Positions 31,278-40,488 of a DNA stretch of 64,000 nt are shown in pieces. Positions within the stretch are counted from its first letter, which is position 1. Every line of letters begins with the position of its first letter. The stretch is taken from contig FMTX01000008.1 in NCBI GenBank assembly GCA_900100895.1, positions 150,961 to 214,960 on the forward strand. The letters are read 5' to 3'. Origin of the DNA: Lachnospiraceae bacterium YSD2013 (lineage in GTDB: Bacteria > Bacillota > Clostridia > Lachnospirales > Lachnospiraceae). Under the pieces are notes generated by a model. The model was not told the origin of the DNA. It searched no databases and saw only the letters and a program-made list of their open reading frames with translations. Made by a program: the position numbers and the translations under genes.

Positions 31278-32156
31278 ATGACTAAAGTAGTAGGAGTACG
31301 TTTCCGTGAGGCAGGAAAGGTTTATTATTTTGCCCCCGGTAACCTTGATATTAAAAGAGACGATCACGTAATCGTCGAGACCGCAAGAGGTCTTGAGTAC
31401 GGCACCGTAGTGCTTGGTGTGTGCGAGGTCGAGGACGATAAGATTATTCCTCCCCTTAAGGATGTTATCCGCGTAGCCACCAAGGCCGACGACGAGAGAG
31501 AGGCCACCAATCGCCGCAAGGAGAAAGAAGCCCTTCCCATCTGTAAGGAAAAGATTGAGAAGAGAAATCTTCCCATGAAGCTTATTAATGCCGAGTATAC
31601 TTTTGATAACAATAAGATTTTGTTTTACTATTTCAGCGACGGCCGTGTAGACTTCAGAGAACTTGTTAAGGACCTTGCCGCTGTATTCCATACCCGTATC
31701 GAGATGCGTCAGGTAGGCGTCAGAGATGAGGCCAAGCTTCGCGGCGGTATCGGTATCTGCGGACGTCCGCTTTGCTGCAATACTTACATGGCAGATTTCC
31801 AGCCCGTATCCATCAAGATGGCCAAGGAGCAGAACCTTTCCCTTAACGCCACCAAGATTTCGGGCGTGTGCGGCAGACTTATGTGCTGCCTTAAGAATGA
31901 GCAGGAGACTTACGAAGAGCTTAACAGAAACCTTCCCAATGTCGGTGACGAGGTTACCATCAATGCCGAGAACCGCAAGGGTCAGGTTCAGTCCGTGAAC
32001 GTTCTTCGCCAGCTTGTTAAGGTAATTGTTGAAGAGAACGATGAGAAAGAGTTAAGAGAATATAAGCCCGAAGAGCTTACATTTAAAAAGCGCAGACCCA
32101 AGAAGATTGAGCTTACCGAAGAAGAAAAGCGCGAACTTGAGGGCTTGGAGAATTAA
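31278..32156 (+). CDS. ricT: PSP1-domain protein RicT (YaaT)
   Basis: A 292-residue RicT/YaaT protein, a member of the Ric complex that in Bacillus binds Fe-S clusters and affects RNase Y-dependent mRNA processing, biofilm formation and sporulation. The PSP1 domain includes G-T-V-V-L-G-V (about 38-44), R-D-E-A-K-L-R-G-G-I-G-I-C-G-R-P-L-C-C and G-V-C-G-R-L-M-C-C-L-K, whose cysteines are the conserved cluster ligands. A charged C-terminal tail (about 255-292) follows. It starts directly after holB and ends two bases before trmN6. Confidence 0.92.
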   Translation: MTKVVGVRFREAGKVYYFAPGNLDIKRDDHVIVETARGLEYGTVVLGVCEVEDDKIIPPLKDVIRVATKADDEREATNRRKEKEALPICKEKIEKRNLPMKLINAEYTFDNNKILFYYFSDGRVDFRELVKDLAAVFHTRIEMRQVGVRDEAKLRGGIGICGRPLCCNTYMADFQPVSIKMAKEQNLSLNATKISGVCGRLMCCLKNEQETYEELNRNLPNVGDEVTINAENRKGQVQSVNVLRQLVKVIVEENDEKELREYKPEELTFKKRRPKKIELTEEEKRELEGLEN

Positions 32157-32158
32157 TC

Positions 32159-32896
32159 TTGGAAGTTTTACTTAAAGAAAACGAGCGCATAGACGATTTG
32201 GAAAGAAACAATCTAAAGATTATCCAGGACCCCGGCAGATTCTGTTTCGGGATGGATGCGGTGCTTCTTTCGGGATTTGTGCACGTTAAGAAAGACAGTA
32301 AGCTTCTGGACCTTGGTACGGGAACAGGTATTATACCGATATTACTTACCGCCAAGACCGAGGCTTCACATATAAGTGCTCTTGAAATTCAGGAGGACTC
32401 CGCAGATATGGCTATGCGGAGTGTGGCACTTAATAATCTTAATGAGAAAATCGAGGTGGTTGTTGGGGACATTAAAGAAGCGGACACATTGTTTCAGAAG
32501 TCTTCTTTTGACGCAATTACGTGTAATCCGCCGTACATGATTGGGGAACACGGCCTTAAGAATCCTAAGGATGCTATGGCCATTGCAAGGCACGAGGTGC
32601 TTTGTACATTCGATGATGTGGCAAGAAGCTCCGCAGCGTTACTTAAGCCCGGAGGAAGCCTGTTTTTGGTACACAGGCCGTTCAGACTTGCCGAAATATT
32701 TGAAACACTTAAGAAATACAAGCTTGAGCCTAAGCGCATGCAGCTTGTGTATCCTTTTGTGGACAAGGAACCCAATATGGTTCTGATTGAGGCTGTAAGA
32801 GGCGGGCGCTCTCGTATGACGGTACTTAAGCCGTTAATTATTTACAAACAGCCGGGTGTATATACTGATGATATATACGACATATATGGTTATTGA
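32159..32896 (+). CDS. trmN6: tRNA1(Val) (adenine-37-N6)-methyltransferase-like protein
   Basis: A 245-residue N6-adenine methyltransferase of the TrmN6/YabB family. SAM motif: L-L-D-L-G-T-G-T-G-I-I-P-I (about 46-58). The catalytic N-P-P-Y occurs in I-T-C-N-P-P-Y-M (near 122-125). In Firmicutes this gene regularly follows ricT. The start is TTG 32159, eight bases after GGAG. The start of the ACP promoter overlaps its stop codon. The tRNA target is inferred from the family. Confidence 0.88.
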   Translation: MEVLLKENERIDDLERNNLKIIQDPGRFCFGMDAVLLSGFVHVKKDSKLLDLGTGTGIIPILLTAKTEASHISALEIQEDSADMAMRSVALNNLNEKIEVVVGDIKEADTLFQKSSFDAITCNPPYMIGEHGLKNPKDAMAIARHEVLCTFDDVARSSAALLKPGGSLFLVHRPFRLAEIFETLKKYKLEPKRMQLVYPFVDKEPNMVLIEAVRGGRSRMTVLKPLIIYKQPGVYTDDIYDIYGY

Positions 32897-32921
32897 CAAA
32901 CAAAAACAGACAACCTATACT
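32893..32921 (+). promoter_or_regulatory. Consensus promoter of the acyl carrier protein gene
   Basis: TTGACA (32893-32898), a 17-bp spacer and TATACT (32916-32921). The -35 box overlaps the last codon and stop of trmN6, so ACP has its own strong promoter inside the housekeeping run. Confidence 0.8.
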
Positions 32922-32959
32922 TTGCTTGAACAGTATAGATATACAAGAAGGAGATTTAA

Positions 32960-33190
32960 ATGTTAGACAGGATTATTGATATTATCAGAGAGCAGTTGAA
33001 TATTGATGATGTTGAAATCACAGAGGATACATCTTTTAAGGATGATCTTGGAGTAGATTCTTTGGATTTACTTGAACTTGTTATGGCTTTTGAAGAGGAG
33101 TACAACATGGAACTCGATCCCGAGGAGCTTGAAGGAATTCAGACCGTCGGCGATGTTATGGAGTTCATTAAGAAATATACCGATCAGTAA
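32960..33190 (+). CDS. Acyl carrier protein
   Basis: A 76-residue ACP with the phosphopantetheine attachment serine in G-V-D-S-L-D-L-L-E-L (Ser near residue 36). It is acidic, four-helical in outline and full length. Fatty acid biosynthesis genes do not adjoin, and it has its own promoter and terminator, so it may serve fatty acid, lipid or another acyl pathway. AAGGAG precedes the ATG. Confidence 0.93.
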   Translation: MLDRIIDIIREQLNIDDVEITEDTSFKDDLGVDSLDLLELVMAFEEEYNMELDPEELEGIQTVGDVMEFIKKYTDQ

Positions 33191-33202
33191 GAAATTTAAA
33201 GC

Positions 33203-33237
33203 GGCTCCGGCATAAGTTGGCCGGAGCTATTTTTTTG
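33203..33237 (+). terminator. Intrinsic terminator after ACP
   Basis: GGCTCCGGC (33203-33211) pairs with GCCGGAGCT (33220-33228, with one G-U), then A and a run of T. Confidence 0.88.
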
Positions 33238-33265
33238 TCAGGTACACTCAGAAACGGAGGTAGAA

Positions 33266-34093
33266 ATGTACAACGACTGGTTGACCATCGGGCCCGTTAC
33301 CATCCACGGTTACGGCGCTTGTATTGCAATAGGATTATTGCTTGCGCTTTTCCAGGCAAGCCACAGAGGTAAGAAAAAGGGCCTTAATGACGACATTGTT
33401 TATGGAATAGTATTCGTTGCGGCTGTATTTGGTTTCTTATTCGCTAAGGTTATGTATTGTCTGGTGGAGTGGAAGACTTTTATTCAGGATCCGCTTTCTT
33501 TTATCTCTTCCAGCGGATTTGTGGTATACGGAGGCATTACGGGCGGTATTCTTGCGGTAATGCTTTATTGTAAGATTAAGAAGGTTAAGTTCATAGACTA
33601 TCTTGAGCTTTGCATGCCTTCGGTGGCGCTTGCTCAGGCCTTCGGTCGTGTGGGATGTTTTTTTGCGGGCTGCTGCTACGGAAGAGAGACGGACTGCGCT
33701 ATCGGTGTAACTTTCCACAATTCTCTCTATGCGCCCAACGGTGTTAAGCTTATTCCTACACAGCTTATCTCTGCCGGCGGAGACTTGCTTAATATGGCGC
33801 TCCTTCTTTTTATTGCCAAGCATACCAAGAAGAAGGGAACCGTAACCGCTTGCTACATTATGTTCTACAGCGTTGGACGTTACCTTGTAGAGATGTTGAG
33901 AGCTGATGAGAGAGGAAGCGTAGGTGCGCTTTCTACATCCCAGTTCTACGGAATATTCAGCCTTGTCATAGGCGTTGTAATCTTTATTTATGCGCAGACC
34001 CGTAAGGAAGCTGCAGCAGAGGCTGTTGAAGCTCCGGCTGAAGAATCTGCCGAAGCAGTAGTCGAGGAAGCTAAAGAAAATGAAACGGTATAA
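33266..34093 (+). CDS. lgt: Prolipoprotein diacylglyceryl transferase
   Basis: A 275-residue Lgt, an integral membrane enzyme that moves diacylglycerol from phosphatidylglycerol to the lipobox cysteine. This is the first step in maturing lipoproteins such as those at 3.4, 6.3, 9.1 and 18.5 kb. The family signature G-R-V-G-C-F-F-A-G-C-C-Y-G (about 127-139) and M-L-R-A-D-E-R-G (about 209-216) are present, with about seven hydrophobic helices. The last 30 residues are an unusual Ala/Glu-rich acidic tail, which recalls the repeats of the lipoproteins here. It overlaps the next gene by 14 bases. GGAGG precedes the ATG. Confidence 0.93.
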   Translation: MYNDWLTIGPVTIHGYGACIAIGLLLALFQASHRGKKKGLNDDIVYGIVFVAAVFGFLFAKVMYCLVEWKTFIQDPLSFISSSGFVVYGGITGGILAVMLYCKIKKVKFIDYLELCMPSVALAQAFGRVGCFFAGCCYGRETDCAIGVTFHNSLYAPNGVKLIPTQLISAGGDLLNMALLLFIAKHTKKKGTVTACYIMFYSVGRYLVEMLRADERGSVGALSTSQFYGIFSLVIGVVIFIYAQTRKEAAAEAVEAPAEESAEAVVEEAKENETV

Positions 34094-34793
34094 GAAAGAA
34101 GACCCCGTCTCCTACGCGCTTGGAATTACGCTTACTTTTGAAATGCTTAAGTACGCGCCGGAGCATGCGAGACGAGTATACATTCATTCAGCCATGCAGA
34201 AGGGAGAGGCTTTCGACAAGCTCGAGGCTTTATGCAAAGAGTTAAAGATTCCCATGGAATACGGCGACAAGCCCTTTAACATACTCTCGCAGAAAGAAAA
34301 CTGCTTTTGCATAGGCGAATTTGAAAAGTTTGAAAGACCCGTCGACGCGGGCGCCAATCATGTAGTGCTTCACAACCCGTCTAATGCCGGCAATATGGGT
34401 ACCATCATGAGAAGTGCGGCAGGATTCGGCATTACGAATCTTGTAATCATTACCCCCGCGGTGGATCACTTTGATCCCAAGACGGTAAGAGCCTCTATGG
34501 GTGCGCTGTTTCATTTAAACATTTCCGTATTTTCTTCTTTTGAAGAATATGCGGCTCGGTATGGGAACAGATCCATGTACCCGTTTATGCTTAAGGCTCA
34601 GAAGAAGTTATCGGAGTTGACGGTTGAAGAGCCGTACTCGCTGATATTCGGTAACGAGGCCACCGGACTTCCGGATTCATTCCTCGAAGTGGGCACGAGC
34701 GTGATAATTACTCACTCGCACAGGATTGACAGTCTTAATCTCCCTATAGCCGCAAGTATCGCGCTTTACGAGGCAACAAAGAGAGATTTCTAA
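34080..34793 (+). CDS. SpoU/TrmH-family RNA 2'-O-methyltransferase
   Basis: A 237-residue SPOUT methyltransferase. Motif 1 reads N-P-S-N-A-G-N-M-G-T-I-M-R-S-A (about 98-112) with the conserved Asn and Arg. Motif 2 is I-F-G-N-E-A-T-G-L-P, and motif 3 S-L-N-L-P-I-A-A-S-I-A-L-Y-E-A, which knot around SAM. A substrate-binding region occupies the first 80 residues. The target tRNA or rRNA position cannot be predicted. Its start lies inside the end of lgt, implying translational coupling. Confidence 0.88.
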   Translation: MKRYKKEDPVSYALGITLTFEMLKYAPEHARRVYIHSAMQKGEAFDKLEALCKELKIPMEYGDKPFNILSQKENCFCIGEFEKFERPVDAGANHVVLHNPSNAGNMGTIMRSAAGFGITNLVIITPAVDHFDPKTVRASMGALFHLNISVFSSFEEYAARYGNRSMYPFMLKAQKKLSELTVEEPYSLIFGNEATGLPDSFLEVGTSVIITHSHRIDSLNLPIAASIALYEATKRDF

Positions 34794-34877
34794 AAATTTA
34801 AGATGTATAATTATGTATTTTTTAATGGGTTCCATGTTACACTAACCTTGTCTGCCGTATAGGCATAAAGGAGTGGC

Positions 34878-35582
34878 ATGGAACCTTTTATTTCTTTTAA
34901 AGACGTTAAGAAAATATATCATACCGGAGAGGTGGACACGGTCGCTTTGGGCGGTGTCGATTTCGAGGTTAAGGAAGGAGAATTCGTGGTGGTAGTGGGT
35001 GCTTCGGGCGCCGGCAAGACCACTATTTTAAATATTCTCGGAGGAATGGATACGCTTACTTCCGGAACTGTTACGTTAGACGGCGAGGAGGTGTCTTCTT
35101 TTTCCAAGAAGAGACTTACTACGTACAGGCGCCATGATGTGGGATTCGTGTTCCAGTTCTATAATCTGGTGCAGAATCTGACAGCGCTTGAGAACGTGGA
35201 ACTTGCGGCTCAGATTTGTAAGGAGCCTTTGGACGCGGCGGAAGTGCTAAGAGAAGTGGGCCTTGCGGAGCGTATGAATAACTTCCCGGCGCAGTTGTCG
35301 GGCGGTGAGCAGCAGAGAGTTGCGATTGCGAGAGCGCTTGCCAAGAACCCTAAGATATTGCTGTGCGACGAGCCTACGGGTGCGCTTGATTACAACACCG
35401 GTAAGGCGATTCTTAAGCTTCTTGAGGATACGTGCGTTAATACCGGCAAGACCGTTATCGTAATTACCCACAATCAGGCGATTACGCAGATGGCTGACCG
35501 CATTATTTCCGTTAAGAGCGGTAAGATTGAATCTGTAAGAATGAATGACAAAAAGCTTCCTGTTGAGGAGATTTCCTGGTAG
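34878..35582 (+). CDS. ABC transporter ATP-binding protein (MacB/LolD-like)
   Basis: A 234-residue ATPase. Walker [12 protein letters not shown] (about 41-51). Q-loop: F-V-F-Q-F-Y-N-L-V (about 91-99). Signature: [16 protein letters not shown], then Walker [14 protein letters not shown] and the switch His in I-V-I-T-H-N. It belongs to the MacB/LolD/FtsE type that pairs with FtsX-like permeases. The downstream permease starts on the next base after its stop, so the two form a transporter. AAAGGAG precedes the ATG. Confidence 0.94.
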   Translation: MEPFISFKDVKKIYHTGEVDTVALGGVDFEVKEGEFVVVVGASGAGKTTILNILGGMDTLTSGTVTLDGEEVSSFSKKRLTTYRRHDVGFVFQFYNLVQNLTALENVELAAQICKEPLDAAEVLREVGLAERMNNFPAQLSGGEQQRVAIARALAKNPKILLCDEPTGALDYNTGKAILKLLEDTCVNTGKTVIVITHNQAITQMADRIISVKSGKIESVRMNDKKLPVEEISW

Positions 35583-38399
35583 ATGAAAAGAACTGCCCTG
35601 ATTAAAAACTTAATGAGGGAAATATGGCAAAGCATCGGACGATTCCTGGCAATCCTTGCGATTGTGGCGCTCGGTGTCGGCCTTTTTGCGGGCTTAAAGG
35701 TCACGAAGGAAGCGATGGTCAGAACCGGAGACGCGTACTTCAGGGACAACGGCCAGCATGATTTCAGGCTGATTTCGACGCTCGGACTTTACGACGAGGA
35801 TGTGGAGGCTTTCAAGGAATTGTCTTATGTGCGGGACGTTGAAGGCGCTTACAGCCTTGATGTGCTGGTGGAGAGAGAAGATGCGTCGATTGTGGTTGCC
35901 AAGATGCATTCTTTGTCCGACCGCATCAATAAGGTTGAACTGTTAAGCGGTCGTATGCCCGAGAAAAGCAATGAGTGCTTGGCGGATTCGCGCTGGTATG
36001 AGGAAAGTCAGATCGGTGAGACGATTAAGATTACCGATTCAAACTCTGAGGATACGCTTGATATGCTCAAGGATACGGAATATGAGATAGTCGGCATATG
36101 CAGGTCTTCTCTTTACGTGAACTTTGAGCGAGGCAGCACGACGCTCGGAAGCGGAAGAATTTCGGGCTTTATGTACGTGCTTCCCGAGACTTTTGATTGT
36201 GATTATTATACCGAAGTGTACGCGATTACGGACATGAGCGATGAGACCATTTACACCGACGCGTATAAAGACGGTATTGACGTTGAAGAGGGCGAGTTTA
36301 AGGCGTTTCTTGCGGAACGCGCCTCTTTGAAATATACAGAGCTTAAGACCGATGCGCAGGAAGAAATCGACGACGCGAAGGTCAAGCTTAACGACGCCAA
36401 GGACGAGATAGCCGAGAACGAGCAGAAAATTGCGGATGCCGAGCATGACATTCTTGAGGGCGAAAGCAAGATTTCCGACGGATATTCCAAGCTTGAAGAT
36501 TCTCGTGACGAGCTTGAGGCGATGAAGGCATTCATGCCACCCGCAATGTATGAGGCTTCCGTTAAGGAACTCGACGATGCTGAGGCTGAGCTTAAGGATA
36601 AGGAAAAAGAAATCGAAGACGCCAAGGCTGACATAGCCGAAGCGCAGGTTAAGATAGATGATGCCAAGAAAGAAGTGGCGGAGCATGAAGAAGAGCTTAA
36701 GGATGCCGAGGAGAAGCTTGCGGACCTTGATGAGCCCGACACTTATGTGCTTACGAGAACTGCCAATATCGGTTATGCTTGCTTTGAGAACGACTCTGCG
36801 ATTGTAGAGGGTATCGGAAATGTGTTCCCTGTGTTCTTTTTCCTCGTGGCGGCGCTTGTGTGCATGACTACCATGAACCGAATGGTAGAGGAGAAGCGTA
36901 CCGAGGTGGGTACCATGAAGGCTCTTGGATATAGTGAAGCGGCTATTATGGGCAAGTACCTGATTTATTCGGGAAGCGCGGCGATTATCGGTTGCGTGGG
37001 CGGATTCCTGCTCGGGTCATGGATGTTCCCTAAAATTATCTGGAATGTGTACGGTATCATGTATAGCATGCCTGATATCGTGTATGTATATGATGCGGTG
37101 CTTGCGACGATTTCGGTTGCTGTGTCGGTGCTGTGCTCCATGGGTGCGACTTACTATACGCTTAACAAAGAGTTTAAGAGCAACGCGGCCGATTTGATAA
37201 GACCGAAGGCTCCGACGAACGGTAAGCGAGTATTCCTTGAAAAGATTGGATTTATCTGGAAGAGGCTTAAGTTTACGAGCAAGGTGTCGGTTCGAAACGT
37301 GTTCAGATACAGGAAGCGTTTCTGGATGATGGTGCTCGGTGTGGGCGGCTGTTACGGACTTTTGATTACCGGCTTTGGTATCAAGGATTCCATAGCAGAT
37401 GTGTGCGATTGCCAGTTTAAGATAATCCAGAAGTATGATATTACGGTTTCTTTTGACGACGGAGTGGCACTTGACGATAGAGAAGAGTTCGAGCGGGAAG
37501 TCAGAGAACACGGCGAGTTCGCGTATGCCGAGACGAAAACTGTTGATGTGAATGCGAACGGCGTGGTGAAGTCTGCGACCCTTGTGGTGTTTGACAAGAG
37601 CGGTGCCGGTGGAGCTATCGGAGACTACATCAATTTCATGGATGCCAAAGAACGACCCATTCCCGTGCCGGGCAAGGGCGAGGCTATCGTGACCGAGAAG
37701 ATGGCCAAGGCGCTTGATGTGGAAATAGGTGACAAGGTGCTTTTGCGCGACCCGGATCTTAACGAAATAGAGGCGACGGTTTCGGGAGTCATGAAGAATT
37801 ACGTGTATAACTGGGTATACATTGCACCTGAGACGTTCGCGGAGCAGAGAGGTGTTGAGCCCGATTACAATACCGCTTTCGTGAAGACCGATGCGGATGT
37901 GTACAGTTTCGGTGCGGAAATCGGCAATCTCGATTATGTTTCGGCGGTGACAATTTCCGACGAAATGAGTTCACGAATCGACAACATGATGGAGAGCCTT
38001 AACGATATCGTGTGGGTGGTTATATTCTGCGCGGCGGCGCTTGCTTTTATCGTTATTTACAATCTTACGAATATCAATATTACCGAGCGTTTGCGTGAGA
38101 TTGCGACGCTTAAGGTGCTCGGATTCTATTCGGGCGAGACGGCAATGTATGTGTTCAGAGAGATTCTGGTGCTTACGGGCTTCGGAATCTTCGCGGGGCT
38201 GTTTATGGGTTACGGACTGCACCGATATGTAATGTACAATGTCAATGTCGAAGCGGTTACCTTCGACACGAAGATACTGCCGATGAGCTATGTGTACGGC
38301 GTGGTGCTGACATTTCTTTTTGCATTCATCGTGGACTTTGTGCTGTATTTTAAGCTTGAGAGGATTAAGATGGCCGAGTCGCTTAAGTCGGTGGAATAA
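35583..38399 (+). CDS. FtsX-like ABC permease with large coiled-coil extracellular domain
   Basis: A 938-residue permease. A first TM (about residues 20-42) is followed by an external region. Residues about 235-385 form a long, strongly charged coiled coil with repeated D-A-K/E-I-x-D-A heptads. An FtsX domain with three helices comes at about 415-530, and a second external region and FtsX domain (about 790-925) end the protein. This is the architecture of large Gram-positive permeases thought to export or extract lipids, peptides or lipoproteins and to remodel the envelope. It is coupled to the ATPase just upstream. The substrate is unknown. The C-terminus ends K-M-A-E-S-L-K-S-V-E, as in other MacB-type permeases. 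Confidence 0.9.
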   Translation: MKRTALIKNLMREIWQSIGRFLAILAIVALGVGLFAGLKVTKEAMVRTGDAYFRDNGQHDFRLISTLGLYDEDVEAFKELSYVRDVEGAYSLDVLVEREDASIVVAKMHSLSDRINKVELLSGRMPEKSNECLADSRWYEESQIGETIKITDSNSEDTLDMLKDTEYEIVGICRSSLYVNFERGSTTLGSGRISGFMYVLPETFDCDYYTEVYAITDMSDETIYTDAYKDGIDVEEGEFKAFLAERASLKYTELKTDAQEEIDDAKVKLNDAKDEIAENEQKIADAEHDILEGESKISDGYSKLEDSRDELEAMKAFMPPAMYEASVKELDDAEAELKDKEKEIEDAKADIAEAQVKIDDAKKEVAEHEEELKDAEEKLADLDEPDTYVLTRTANIGYACFENDSAIVEGIGNVFPVFFFLVAALVCMTTMNRMVEEKRTEVGTMKALGYSEAAIMGKYLIYSGSAAIIGCVGGFLLGSWMFPKIIWNVYGIMYSMPDIVYVYDAVLATISVAVSVLCSMGATYYTLNKEFKSNAADLIRPKAPTNGKRVFLEKIGFIWKRLKFTSKVSVRNVFRYRKRFWMMVLGVGGCYGLLITGFGIKDSIADVCDCQFKIIQKYDITVSFDDGVALDDREEFEREVREHGEFAYAETKTVDVNANGVVKSATLVVFDKSGAGGAIGDYINFMDAKERPIPVPGKGEAIVTEKMAKALDVEIGDKVLLRDPDLNEIEATVSGVMKNYVYNWVYIAPETFAEQRGVEPDYNTAFVKTDADVYSFGAEIGNLDYVSAVTISDEMSSRIDNMMESLNDIVWVVIFCAAALAFIVIYNLTNINITERLREIATLKVLGFYSGETAMYVFREILVLTGFGIFAGLFMGYGLHRYVMYNVNVEAVTFDTKILPMSYVYGVVLTFLFAFIVDFVLYFKLERIKMAESLKSVE

Positions 38400-38414
38400 T
38401 TTCTTACTACGGGT

Positions 38415-38445
38415 TACTGCGGCGCTACGCGCCTTGTAAATATTT
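38415..38445 (+). terminator. Weak stem-loop after the permease
   Basis: GGCGC-TAC-GCGCC forms a short G/C hairpin followed by TTGTAAAT. It may be a weak terminator. Confidence 0.35.
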
Positions 38446-38467
38446 AATGCCTTGGGAGGGTATACAA

Positions 38468-40363
38468 ATGAATAAAGATTCAGCAATTCTGGTGGACGGC
38501 AGCAGGTTTGATTTCTGGGAAAAAGAAACTAAGTATGTCAAAGAGCTGTATGTCGATGGGGGAAGCGCTTCCGCGTCGGATGATAATGACGGAAGCCGCG
38601 AGCATCCGTTTAAGACCATTCAGGCGGCGGCTCGTGTTGCTACAGCGGGTACGCATGTGTGGATTATGCCGGGTGAGTATAGGGAGTGTGTAAGCCCTAT
38701 GCATGGCGGTGACGGACCTGATTCGATGGTGTGCTATGAGGCGGTGGAAAAAGGAACCGTTGTCATTAAGGCATCCGAGCAGGTTACGGAGTTTGAGCCT
38801 ACGACAGAGTGGATGATTTCGGGATTCGGTGCGCCTGCGCCTGAGAGTGCATCGGTGTGGTGCCATAGACTTAACCCCGAGATGTTCAAGGGATATAACC
38901 CTTTCTGCGCGGTGAATATTATTCACGACAGATTGTTTATAGAGTACGATAAGACGGATATGACGCCTTATCTTAACCGCCGCGGTATGGTGTTCTGCGA
39001 CGGTAAGCCTTTGGAGCAGGTCCCGCTCTCCAATGACCTTGGCAGCAAGCCCGGTACTTACTGGGTAGAGGCTAATGGTATGGCAGTGCATTTCAGACTG
39101 CCGGGAGATGACGATCCGAAGAATCATTTGATAGAGATTTCCGTAAGAGAGCAGTGCTTCGCACCGGAGAAGCCCTTTCTTTCGTACATAAAGGTTAAGG
39201 GGCTTGTGTGTGCTCATGCGACCATGGGTGCGCCTATTCCTCAGCGCGGCGCCATTTCTGCGCACCGCGGCCACCATTGGGTAATTGAAGATTGTAAGGT
39301 GCTGTGGAGTAACGCTACAGGTATCGATGTGGGTAACGAAGACTGGCATCATAAATTCGACTTTGAGCAGACTGTAGGCTACAGCGTTATCAGACGTTGC
39401 GACATTATCGACGCGGGCGTGTGCGGTATTGCGGGCCTTTACGCGCAGGGAATGCTTATCGAGGACTGCTTAATTGAGGGTACCGGCTGGCAGAAGATGG
39501 AGCTTTCATGGGAAGCAGGTGGTATCAAGCTTCATAACAGCGTAAACGGATTGTTCCGTCGCAACGTATTTAAGAATACTTTCCGCGCTGATTGTATTTG
39601 GCTCGACTGCGGTAACGTTAATAACAGAATCACGGAGAACCTGTTCCTTAACGGTATTGAACAGCGTGAAGCAATCTTTATTGAGTGCACTAAGGATGGT
39701 GTCAATCTTATAGACAATAATATTTTCTGGAATATCGAGGGACGATTCGACAAGACCAAGATTCCTGTAGAGCCCGGCTCATCAGGCTGGTACAAGCTTT
39801 CCGAGCACGAAGTTGTGAACGGTTATGCTGTATATGGCGAGGGCACTGACAGGATGCGTGTCGAGAATAACTTTATCGGCAAGTGCAGGAGTGCGGGATA
39901 TTTTGCTAAGCCTGTTCCTTTCAGAATTTCGGGACGCGAACGCGGCGGTACATCTCGCGATGCCAAGTTCTTTAACAATATTTTCTACGCTTGTGGCGAG
40001 GCAGCCATCAAAATGCCTACCGAAAAGAATGAGTCCGAAGGTAATCTCTATGTTAAGATGCCCGGCGGATACTTGCGTATTCTTTATCCGCAGCCCGAAG
40101 TGTGTCTAGACCTTCGCTCCTGGCAGGAATTCTACGGCTTTGACAAGACTGCCCGCGAAGGCTGGTTTGATTTCGACGTAGATGTGGATAACCTTACCCT
40201 TACAGTGAGGGAAGCTGTGGATAAACCTTTCTTTTTCGGTAAGAAGGATGACAGCCTGATAATGAAACCCGAAGATGCAATGAAAGAATTGGGGCATGTG
40301 GTGGGGCCGTTTGAGGCGCTTGAAGTCGGAGCGATTATAAAAATCGATCCGAGAGAAGGATAG
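38468..40363 (+). CDS. GH120-like beta-helix glycosidase, probable intracellular beta-xylosidase
   Basis: A 631-residue right-handed beta-helix protein. Its start (Y-V-D-G-G-S-A...H-P-F-K-T-I-Q-A-A-A), the W-V-I-E-D-C-K-V-L-W-S-N-A-T-G-I-D-V-G section and E-A-G-G-I-K-L-H resemble what I know of GH120 beta-xylosidases, which are about 640 residues long. The GH120 nucleophile Asp (W-L-D) and acid/base Glu (near V-E-V) have likely counterparts here: Asp near residue 380 in C-I-W-L-D-C-G and Glu near 405 in I-F-I-E-C-T. No signal peptide, so it would cleave imported xylo-oligosaccharides in the cytoplasm. Upstream of an AraR/AraBD-like block. Another hemicellulose-related activity is possible. 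GGGAGGG precedes ATG 38468. Confidence 0.72.
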   Translation: MNKDSAILVDGSRFDFWEKETKYVKELYVDGGSASASDDNDGSREHPFKTIQAAARVATAGTHVWIMPGEYRECVSPMHGGDGPDSMVCYEAVEKGTVVIKASEQVTEFEPTTEWMISGFGAPAPESASVWCHRLNPEMFKGYNPFCAVNIIHDRLFIEYDKTDMTPYLNRRGMVFCDGKPLEQVPLSNDLGSKPGTYWVEANGMAVHFRLPGDDDPKNHLIEISVREQCFAPEKPFLSYIKVKGLVCAHATMGAPIPQRGAISAHRGHHWVIEDCKVLWSNATGIDVGNEDWHHKFDFEQTVGYSVIRRCDIIDAGVCGIAGLYAQGMLIEDCLIEGTGWQKMELSWEAGGIKLHNSVNGLFRRNVFKNTFRADCIWLDCGNVNNRITENLFLNGIEQREAIFIECTKDGVNLIDNNIFWNIEGRFDKTKIPVEPGSSGWYKLSEHEVVNGYAVYGEGTDRMRVENNFIGKCRSAGYFAKPVPFRISGRERGGTSRDAKFFNNIFYACGEAAIKMPTEKNESEGNLYVKMPGGYLRILYPQPEVCLDLRSWQEFYGFDKTAREGWFDFDVDVDNLTLTVREAVDKPFFFGKKDDSLIMKPEDAMKELGHVVGPFEALEVGAIIKIDPREG

Positions 40364-40488
40364 CGCAAAATGCCGATTTTTCGGGCAATGTTAAGTTTGC
40401 GTGACAAACTTCCAAGGCGAATTGGTAGATTAACGTGACAATCCTTTTTATGATTTAGGCAACAATAAATCGAACGTTGGAGGATGAA

